Source of the DNA: Colimorpha sp045597845
Lineage (GTDB): Bacteria; Bacteroidota; Bacteroidia; Bacteroidales; P3
Direction: 5' to 3'
Length of the DNA stretch: 30,186 nucleotides
Assembly: GCA_045597845.1 (NCBI GenBank)
Contig: JAZLKZ010000010.1
Coordinates: forward strand, 1-30,186
This document shows positions 23,718 to 30,186 of this stretch, piece after piece. Made by a program: the position numbers and the translations under genes. The notes under the pieces are model-generated. The model saw only the letters and a list, made by a program, of their open reading frames with translations, was not told where the DNA came from and made no database searches. The number at the start of each line of letters is the position of its first letter. The first letter of the stretch is position 1.

Positions 23718-25602
23718 AATCCTTATCCACCCCTATCTTGCGTTCATCAATCAAGCATCGGATAATTGAGCAAAGTTTTTCTTCGTCTTGCAGATGGATA
23801 TCGCAGTCGCTCATCAGCACCATCATCAAATCCTTGACTGTCATTTTTCCACAAGCCAAAACCTCTACAATTTTTCCTTCAATTCGTTTTGTGTCAGCAT
23901 TTTCCAACGGCGTACCACCGAGGCAATAGTCACACATTCCACAACGGTCCGCCTCCTCGTCAAAATAATTCAACAGCATTTGGCTTCGACACGAATCCGA
24001 CTGCATGACATATCGCTTGATAGCCTTTACCCTTTCTTCCATTGATGATTTGAGCTGGGAATAGTTGGAATCCACAAGATGCAAGTCCCGAGCATCAACT
24101 CTCGAAGCAGAAAAGACTATTTGCATTTGTGAAGAACGCATTTTGTATGAAACCAACTTCAATGCGTCAAGATGCAATAGCATATTCTGAATAGTGACTT
24201 CGTCGAGATAAAGCCGTTTTGCCAATTGCTTTTCCGAAATCGTCACAAAATCGGAGAACAAGCCGCCATACATACGCAGCAGCAATTGCAGCAAAGGCTC
24301 ATATTTGGGCGTTTCAACTTGGAATCTGTACAACTCCTCCTTCCCTGAAACAATCATCAACCGAGACACGGTACTATCGGCATCGGAAAGCGACAGCAAC
24401 CCTTCTCGTTCCAGCATGGCAATAGAATTGAAGCACTCTAAGGGAGCAAAACCATAAACGTTGCAAATCTGCTCCAAATCAAACGGAAACGAAGAGTCTT
24501 CGCCGCTTCCTATGGGAATATTGTAGAAATTGCATAGTCCCCGATAGACATTCTGTATTGTCTTGATTGGAGGATAGGATTCATTGACAGAGACATCCAA
24601 ACGGGCAAGATCCGACTGGTCGTAGAGCATCACTGCGTATGACTTCTCGCCATCTCTTCCCGCGCGGCCCGCTTCCTGAAAATAGGCCTCTACGGAAGAG
24701 GGAATATCGAGATGAACCACAAATCGAACATCAGGCTTGTCAATTCCCATGCCAAAAGCGTTTGTAGCGACCATCACGCTAACCTGGTTAGACATCCACA
24801 TTCCTTGACGCTCGTCTCGTTGCTGTGGAGTAAGTCCTGCGTGGTAATACGTCGCGCTCACTCCTTCAACATTCAACACATGCGCAACATCCTGCGTCCT
24901 GCGGCGATTGCGCACATAAACGACGCCACAACCTTTAACATTCTTTATGATGCGCAACAATCGGCCAATCTTATCTTCCTCCTTGAAGACCATATAGGCC
25001 AAATTACCTCTAAAGAAGCTCTGCCGAAAGACCTTACCATCACGAAACATCAATTTCTCCTGCATATCAGCAATTACAGCCTTTGTCGCCGTTGCCGTCA
25101 ACGCTAATATAGGAGCCTGAGGATGCCACTTGCGAATGGAAGCTATTTCGAGATATGCCGGCCGGAAATCATAGCCCCATTGGGAGATGCAATGAGCTTC
25201 ATCAACTGCTATCATCGACACTTTCATCTGTCGAAGATGATCTATGAACAGTCGTTGCTTAAGTCGTTCTGGAGAGACATACAACAACTTGATGCCACCA
25301 TAGAGGCATTTGTTCAAGACCAACTCTTGCTCGTATTGGTTCATTCCCGAAACGATGCAAGCCGCCTTTATATTGCGATCCAATAGTTTCTGGACCTGTT
25401 CCTTCATCAAAGCAATCAAAGGGGAGACTACAATACAGATGCCATCCATCTTTATTGCAGGCAGTTGATAACAGAGCGACTTGCCACCTCCAGTAGGCAT
25501 CAGCACAAGAGTATCTCTACCCTGTATAATAGAGGAAATGACTTCCTCCTGAAGCGGGCGGAAGTCATTAAATCCCCAATATTTTTTGAGTAGCTGGCGC
25601 AC
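23701..25602 (-). CDS. recQ: RecQ family ATP-dependent DNA helicase
   Basis: This 633-residue helicase shows all RecQ motifs: FRPLQEEVI (motif 0), Walker A MPTGGGKS (35-42), DEAHCISQWG (134-143), LALTATAT, and QEAGRAGRDG (motif VI). The RQC part contains the zinc Cys set ending CGMCDYC. No HRDC domain is obvious; the C-terminus is a short helical stretch. It unwinds recombination and repair intermediates. The start is GTG at 25602, because the first motif begins only 11 residues later. It lies three bases after the stop of a large secreted protein gene, so it probably shares its transcript. It ends in TGA and overlaps the maf 3' end by 17 bases. Short RecQ forms of this size are common in Bacteroidetes. 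Confidence 0.94.
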   Translation of the reverse strand: MRQLLKKYWGFNDFRPLQEEVISSIIQGRDTLVLMPTGGGKSLCYQLPAIKMDGICIVVSPLIALMKEQVQKLLDRNIKAACIVSGMNQYEQELVLNKCLYGGIKLLYVSPERLKQRLFIDHLRQMKVSMIAVDEAHCISQWGYDFRPAYLEIASIRKWHPQAPILALTATATKAVIADMQEKLMFRDGKVFRQSFFRGNLAYMVFKEEDKIGRLLRIIKNVKGCGVVYVRNRRRTQDVAHVLNVEGVSATYYHAGLTPQQRDERQGMWMSNQVSVMVATNAFGMGIDKPDVRFVVHLDIPSSVEAYFQEAGRAGRDGEKSYAVMLYDQSDLARLDVSVNESYPPIKTIQNVYRGLCNFYNIPIGSGEDSSFPFDLEQICNVYGFAPLECFNSIAMLEREGLLSLSDADSTVSRLMIVSGKEELYRFQVETPKYEPLLQLLLRMYGGLFSDFVTISEKQLAKRLYLDEVTIQNMLLHLDALKLVSYKMRSSQMQIVFSASRVDARDLHLVDSNYSQLKSSMEERVKAIKRYVMQSDSCRSQMLLNYFDEEADRCGMCDYCLGGTPLENADTKRIEGKIVEVLACGKMTVKDLMMVLMSDCDIHLQDEEKLCSIIRCLIDERKIGVDKDFNLFV

Positions 25603-25605
25603 TAA

Positions 25606-28494
25606 TTATCTTATTAAGGTAATGGTGCCCTTTCTCACCACGATGTCTTCGGTGCCGGGGCGACGGTAGCGGCAGATGTAGGCGTACGCTCCCTGCTGGC
25701 ATTTCTCTCCGTTGCAGGTGCCGTCCCACATGAAGTTCTGGTCGGTGGAGGAGAACACCTGCGCGCCGCGGCGGTCATACACGAACATCGAGAAGTACTC
25801 CAGCACGTTGGCGGTGGCGATGGTGAACTTGCTGTTGGTCGCAAGGTCGGGCGTGAACGCCGTGGGTATCCACACCGAGAACAGCTGCACGGGAATGGCG
25901 AACGTCGTGTCGCTGGCGCAGCCGAGCTCGTTGGCGCTGGTCATCGTCACATATACCGAGTCGGACGGTAGGTTGACGTAGGTGTGCGTCGCCTGTTGGC
26001 CTCCCTGGCTCTCTCCGTCGCCGAAATCCCAGTTCGTCGTATAGCGGTACGGTGAGTTGTCGGTGAACGTCACCGTCGGCACCTCCGAGTCCACAAAGCC
26101 CGGGGTTATGGTGAATGCGGGTATGGGATAGGGTATCACCTTGACGGTCTTCTGCAGCGGCGTGGCTGGGCAGTCGTTGCTGCCGTGGCCCGTCATGGTG
26201 TAGGTCGTCGTCACGTCGGGCGACACCACGATGGTGTCGCGGTCCGCCTGCGGGGCGAGGCCGGGGTCGTCGGGACTGGCGGTCCAGCTGAAGTGATGTG
26301 CGTCGGTGCCTATCAGCATCGCCGTCTGGTCGGGGCAGATGCGACCGTCGGCGGGAATCATCTCAAGCTTCGGGCGCACCAGGTACGCCTTCACGCTGTC
26401 CCACGCAACGCACCCTTTGGCGCTCGTCACTTTCACGTAGTAGGTCGTCGTGTCGGCCGACGGCTCCACGCGGAGGTCCGCTCCGCTGGCGAAGCTGCTC
26501 TCGCCGGCCCTGTCGTAGTGGTAGTACCACTTGTAGCTGCATCCTTCTGCGTCTGCCTCGATGTGGGCGTCGGTCTGGCTGCCCACGCACACGATCGTGT
26601 CGCCCGTCACCGTGAGGTTCGGCGATGTGAACACTCGGATCTCCCTCCTGACGGTGTCGGCGCAATAGACTCGCTCGCTGGTGTTCGATCGGTTTACGTG
26701 AGACAGGCCGTTTCGCACGATGAGCGTCACCGTGTCGGTCGCCTCCATCGCCATCATGTAGGTAGCCTGCGGGCTCGCGGCGTTTCCAGTTACGGTGTTG
26801 CTGTCCACAATCCAGGTCCGCTGCCATCCCGTGTACTGGTTGCTGGCGTTTGCTCCGAGGAAGGTAGAGTCAACAAGCTGGATGGTGTCGCCGAGGCACG
26901 GCTCGTCGGTCGGCCTGACGCCGATGACGGCTACGGGGCTTTCTAGCGCATGAACATCGAACATTCCCTCCGTGTTGCATTCATGGTCATCTTCCGTGCA
27001 GCACCACAGTTTTGCGTGGTACAAGCCTGCTCGGGGGGCCTGGAACGTCCCTGAGTTTCCTGTGATAGAGGCAAGTGGAGCCCCTGTCCCTTGAGAATTA
27101 TCGTAGATATCCCAACGAGTCAAGGTCGTGTCGAGATCCATGTTGCGGCTCTTGCTGGTGCTGATCAGCTGGATCTTGCCGTCGCAGGTCGGTATCGTGT
27201 CGATGCTGAGCACAGGCTTGTTGTTCGCTACGGCCTGGTACACGAACGACGGGAACGGTTTCGCGGGGTCCATGTACGACATCATCTTGCACATGAACGA
27301 CTGCACCTTCACCATGCGCCCTGCGCTGTCGCCCTCAGTAGGGATGAAGTCCGCCGTATCCACGAGGTAGCTGCGGTCGGGCGACGGGTTCGTGACGCGC
27401 ACCCACTTGAGGGTGTCGAGGCCGTCGGCGGAGATCTGCGTCGTGCGGATCCAGCTGCCGTTGGTCGCAGAATCAAGGTACGTCAAGTTGAAGACGTTGC
27501 CTGTAATGTCCTCGCCAGTGGCCGACTTGTACCAACTGTAGGATATCATGTCCTGCGGGGCGCGCAAGGTGTCCACAACGGTGGAACGGCCTGACGGACA
27601 TCCCGAACTTTGCACCTGCATGGGCTGGCTGTCGCCAGCGATATAGGCATAGGCATAATGTGCATTATACTTGCAGGCGGACATATAGATTTCAATACGG
27701 ACATCTTGTTGCAAATACTGGTTCAAGGAAATCATTACTTTGGTCCAATCCTTATACCACACTTCATCGTAGCCGCTTCCAACCTTATGCCATCCATTCA
27801 CATTGTTCTGCATACCTTGAGGATAGGAAGCGCTCTGTGGGGTACCCGAAATCACATAATCCAAATTGGGATTGTCTTGGACCCAAGTGTTTCCAACCTT
27901 GTGTTTTACCCTGATAATAAATGCGGGATTAATATCATAGGTATGGCCCGGAGACTGAATAACAGGCGCATACCAAAGTGTAAGCAAAGAATTCTGGGGG
28001 GTAACACGCATCTGATAATAAAGCACCTCGGAACCGTACCGACATTCTGTTCCAACACGGATAGAGCTAGTGTAATTCAGGTCATTATTATCTAATGCCG
28101 AAGGCACAAAACGTAATTGATAATTTGTATGTGGATCTGCTCCCGAATTACCTGAAGCTGCTTGTTTTATCACATATCGGTTGGAACCGTCCGACATAAT
28201 ATTTTCCGAACAACCTGCAGTAGCCACCTTTGTTGCCAATTGGTTATCTGGTACTATCGCAGCATTGGTATAGAATATATCATCAACACCCACATGGTTT
28301 GCCATACCACCCGTACCCGTATTTGAGTTCAATGATTCAATCACTGCACCAGAATAAAAATACTGAGTGTGATTCTGGGTTGTTACAAAAGTCGTTGGAT
28401 TATGCCAACCCGGACATGAATTTGACGACTGGCCATAAATTTGCGTTGAAAAAAACAACGCCAAAAGCATGAAAATCGGAATCTTGTATTTCAT
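25606..28494 (-). CDS. Large secreted protein with PKD-like domain and T9SS/gliding C-terminal domain
   Basis: This 962-residue protein begins with a signal peptide (MLLALFFSTQIYGQ). Residues about 20-285 form an unrecognised region with many Asn and Thr. The rest contains Ig/PKD-like units, clearest in TNWDFGDGESQGGQQATHTY (about 815-840). The last 95 residues are the gliding-motility-associated (type B) C-terminal sorting domain: VWIPTAFTPD, FVYDRRGAQVF, WDGTCNGEKCQQGAYAY and the ending RKGTITLIR. It is thus a probable type IX secretion cargo for the cell surface or medium. The DNA is a mosaic: 46 of 60 G/C at 26221-26280 against 21 of 60 at 28081-28140, with a change near 27600-27660. A gene with recQ three bases downstream is an odd pairing. 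Confidence 0.85.
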   Translation of the reverse strand: MKYKIPIFMLLALFFSTQIYGQSSNSCPGWHNPTTFVTTQNHTQYFYSGAVIESLNSNTGTGGMANHVGVDDIFYTNAAIVPDNQLATKVATAGCSENIMSDGSNRYVIKQAASGNSGADPHTNYQLRFVPSALDNNDLNYTSSIRVGTECRYGSEVLYYQMRVTPQNSLLTLWYAPVIQSPGHTYDINPAFIIRVKHKVGNTWVQDNPNLDYVISGTPQSASYPQGMQNNVNGWHKVGSGYDEVWYKDWTKVMISLNQYLQQDVRIEIYMSACKYNAHYAYAYIAGDSQPMQVQSSGCPSGRSTVVDTLRAPQDMISYSWYKSATGEDITGNVFNLTYLDSATNGSWIRTTQISADGLDTLKWVRVTNPSPDRSYLVDTADFIPTEGDSAGRMVKVQSFMCKMMSYMDPAKPFPSFVYQAVANNKPVLSIDTIPTCDGKIQLISTSKSRNMDLDTTLTRWDIYDNSQGTGAPLASITGNSGTFQAPRAGLYHAKLWCCTEDDHECNTEGMFDVHALESPVAVIGVRPTDEPCLGDTIQLVDSTFLGANASNQYTGWQRTWIVDSNTVTGNAASPQATYMMAMEATDTVTLIVRNGLSHVNRSNTSERVYCADTVRREIRVFTSPNLTVTGDTIVCVGSQTDAHIEADAEGCSYKWYYHYDRAGESSFASGADLRVEPSADTTTYYVKVTSAKGCVAWDSVKAYLVRPKLEMIPADGRICPDQTAMLIGTDAHHFSWTASPDDPGLAPQADRDTIVVSPDVTTTYTMTGHGSNDCPATPLQKTVKVIPYPIPAFTITPGFVDSEVPTVTFTDNSPYRYTTNWDFGDGESQGGQQATHTYVNLPSDSVYVTMTSANELGCASDTTFAIPVQLFSVWIPTAFTPDLATNSKFTIATANVLEYFSMFVYDRRGAQVFSSTDQNFMWDGTCNGEKCQQGAYAYICRYRRPGTEDIVVRKGTITLIR

Positions 28495-28675
28495 ATGAAT
28501 TGTTATTTTACTTTAATGACACCAAAATGGACCGTTTTGTTGCACATTGACTCGTTTTTTTTTCAATAAAAAAGCACCACCGTCACGTACGCACTAAGAT
28601 ACAACAACTTATCCAACATAATAATAACGACAAAAAATTATTTTCGTACATCCTCCAAGCATTTTTTATAAATTC
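28495..28675. other. Leader/promoter interval between rpsA and the secreted-protein gene
   Basis: AT-rich DNA upstream of the minus-strand secreted-protein gene. On the minus strand TATCTTAG (28597-28604) is close to the -7 consensus but not an exact match, so the promoter is uncertain. I see no other gene or RNA here. Confidence 0.3.
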
Positions 28676-28710
28676 AAAAAAAAGGACACTCCGAAGAGTA
28701 TCCTTTTTTT
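28676..28710 (-). terminator. Intrinsic terminator of rpsA
   Basis: An 8-bp stem with one mismatch (GGACACTC with GAGTATCC) and a CGAA loop is flanked by A-run and T-run, so it works on both strands. It lies 20 bases beyond the rpsA stop. Confidence 0.85.
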
Positions 28711-28730
28711 ATCAAAACTCATTAAAGGGA

Positions 28731-30186
28731 TTATTTCTCACCTTTTTCAAGTTCTTCTTTCAGATTCACGAGCACGTCGAGGTCGCCAAGAGTGGTCTTT
28801 TCAAGCTGATCGTTGATTTTCTTAACGGTCTTCTTGGTAGCGCGTTCTTTCTTTGCCTCTTCGTTCTCGGCAGCAGCCTGCTCTTCAGCAGCGCCTTCTT
28901 GCCATACGCGAGCGTGAGAAACGACGATTCTCTTGCCTTCTTTGGAGAATTCGATAACCTTGAAATCAAGAGTTTCATCCTGACGAGCCTTGCTCTTGTC
29001 TTCCTTGTCGAGGTGACGCATAGGAGCGAAACCTTCAACGCCGTAAGGCAAAGTAACGGTAGCGCCCTTGTCGTTCATAGCGGTGATGGTACCCTGATGA
29101 ACTGAACCAACGGTGAACAGGTTTTCATAAACGTCCCAAGGATTCTCTTCGAGCTGCTTGTGACCCAAGCTGAGACGACGGTTTTCAACATCGACTTCGA
29201 GAACAACAACTTCAATCTTGTCGCCAATCTTGGTGAACTCTGCAGGATGCTTGATTTTCTTGCTCCAGCTGAGGTCGCTGATATGGATAAGGCCATCAAC
29301 ACCTTCTTCGAGTTCTACGAAGATGCCGAAGTTGGTGAAGTTGCGAACGGTAGCGGTGTGTTTGCTTCCGACAGGATATTTTTCAGCGATAGCGGTCCAA
29401 GGATCGGGAACGAGCTGCTTGATACCGAGGCTCATCTTGCGTTCTTCGCGGTTGAGGGTCAAAACAACCGCTTCGACTTCCTGACCAACTTTGAGGAATT
29501 CCTGAGCGCTGCGAAGGTGCTGGCTCCAGCTCATTTCACTTACGTGAATCAAACCTTCAACGCCGGGAACAACTTCCACGAATGCGCCGTAGTCAGCGAG
29601 AACGACAACTTTACCCTGGATTTTGTCACCTTCCTTCAAGTTAGGATCGAGAGCGTCCCAAGGGTGAGGAGTGAGCTGTTTCAGACCCAACTGGATGCGG
29701 TGCTTAGCCTCATCGAAGTCAAGGATAACAACGTTGATCTTATCGTCGATATGAACGATTTCTTCGGGATGGTTTACGCGACCCCAGCTAAGGTCGGTGA
29801 TGTGGATGAGACCGTCAACGCCACCAAGGTCAACGAATACGCCGTAGCCGAGGATGTTCTTAACGGTGCCTTCCAATACCTGACCCTTTTCAAGGTGGGA
29901 GATAATCTCAGCCTTCTGAGCCTCGAGTTCGTCCTCGATAAGAGCCTTGTGGGAAACAACAACGTTCTTGTATTCGTGGTTGATTTTCACAACCTTGAAT
30001 TCCATGTTCTTGTCAACGTAAACATCGTAGTCGCGGATGGGCTTGACGTCAATCTGTGAACCGGGAAGGAAGGCTTCGATGTTGTCGAATACGGTAACAA
30101 TGAGACCACCTTTGGTACGGCTCTTGACGTAACCAGTGATGATTTCCTGGCTTTCGTAAGCCTGGTTGACACGCTCCCAAGATTTC
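28731..30186 (-). CDS. rpsA: 30S ribosomal protein S1 (5' end outside window)
   Basis: The frame is open to the right window edge, where it reads KSWERVNQAYESQEIITGYV, so the ATG at 30005 (MEFKVV) is internal and the true start lies outside. About 485 residues are visible, with five S1 (OB-fold) repeats: GYVKSRTKGGLIVTV, GTVKNILGYGVFVDLGGVDG, GKVVVLADYGAFVEVVPG, ATVRNFTNFGIFVELEEG and GTITAMNDKGATVTLPYG. The C-terminus is a long charged tail (EEAKKERATKKTVKKINDQ) as in Bacteroidetes S1. S1 binds mRNA and helps initiation on the 30S subunit, which matters in a phylum that makes little use of Shine-Dalgarno sequences. The strong codon bias fits high expression. A terminator follows the stop. 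Confidence 0.97.
   Translation of the reverse strand, partial: KSWERVNQAYESQEIITGYVKSRTKGGLIVTVFDNIEAFLPGSQIDVKPIRDYDVYVDKNMEFKVVKINHEYKNVVVSHKALIEDELEAQKAEIISHLEKGQVLEGTVKNILGYGVFVDLGGVDGLIHITDLSWGRVNHPEEIVHIDDKINVVILDFDEAKHRIQLGLKQLTPHPWDALDPNLKEGDKIQGKVVVLADYGAFVEVVPGVEGLIHVSEMSWSQHLRSAQEFLKVGQEVEAVVLTLNREERKMSLGIKQLVPDPWTAIAEKYPVGSKHTATVRNFTNFGIFVELEEGVDGLIHISDLSWSKKIKHPAEFTKIGDKIEVVVLEVDVENRRLSLGHKQLEENPWDVYENLFTVGSVHQGTITAMNDKGATVTLPYGVEGFAPMRHLDKEDKSKARQDETLDFKVIEFSKEGKRIVVSHARVWQEGAAEEQAAAENEEAKKERATKKTVKKINDQLEKTTLGDLDVLVNLKEELEKGEK

Noticed and set aside
26185..26946. 253-residue plus-strand frame opposite the secreted protein
   Set aside because: It is Arg/Val/Gly-rich, has no motif and arises from the high GC content of the opposite gene, which has clear signal and sorting domains.
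1..30186. CRISPR array, insertion sequence or prophage genes
   Set aside because: No regularly spaced repeats, transposase, integrase or phage structural genes were seen on either strand.

Overview
This window looks like a chromosomal segment of an uncultured or less-studied member of the Bacteroidales (Bacteroidetes). The signs are the Bacteroidetes-type -7 promoter box TAnnTTTG in front of many genes, lipoproteins with short MKK-type signals, families largely confined to this phylum (DUF3078, DUF4270, DUF4296, a PorE-like TPR/propeller protein, a gliding-motility/type IX secretion C-terminal domain), a Bacteroidetes-type methylmalonyl-CoA mutase small subunit, and weak or absent Shine-Dalgarno sequences. 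TGA is an ordinary stop here: the ABC transporter and recQ both end in it.

Layout, left to right. (1) 1-1909 is an accessory Rhs/polymorphic-toxin remnant: the end of an unidentified gene, then an orphan Rhs core fused to a JAB/JAMM-like toxin domain but split by an in-frame TGA, then a small lipoprotein that may be its immunity protein. (2) 2126-3985 is mutA alone, closed by a strong terminator; no mutB is adjacent. (3) 4066-7233 is a co-directional group: LptF/LptG-type permease, sufE, a SufT/MIP18-like Fe-S assembly protein and a lone OppC/DppC-type permease. (4) 7507-9473 holds small lipoproteins, two of which share an NPFRK motif near their C-termini, and a DUF4296 lipoprotein on the other strand. 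(5) 9571-9645 is tRNA-Val(TAC) on the minus strand. (6) 9827-15470 is a tight minus-strand operon: sufC, sufD, a PorE-like TPR/beta-propeller protein and an MsbA-like ABC exporter. Facing it on the plus strand is a gene of the SAM hydrolase/chlorinase (DUF62) family. (7) 16481-18020 is recX followed by a DUF3078 outer-membrane protein. (8) 18021-18667 has no convincing gene but contains a GC-rich, hairpin-dense element that may be a structured RNA or a dispersed repeat. (9) 18668-19354 is an SGNH hydrolase. (10) 19830-23717 is a plus-strand operon: a truncated GT5 starch-synthase-like protein, DUF4270, a MORN/YwqK-repeat protein and maf. (11) 23701-28494 (minus) is a large secreted type IX cargo-like protein followed after 3 bases by recQ. 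(12) 28731 to the right edge is rpsA (ribosomal protein S1), running out of the window.

Functionally, most of the window is housekeeping (Fe-S cluster assembly, envelope biogenesis, propionate/succinate metabolism, DNA repair, translation). The accessory signals are the Rhs remnant, the compositionally mosaic secreted protein and the GC-rich intergenic element. I found no convincing complete new system. The best candidates for something undescribed are the Rhs tip with its neighbouring genes and the 18.3-18.47 kb structured element.
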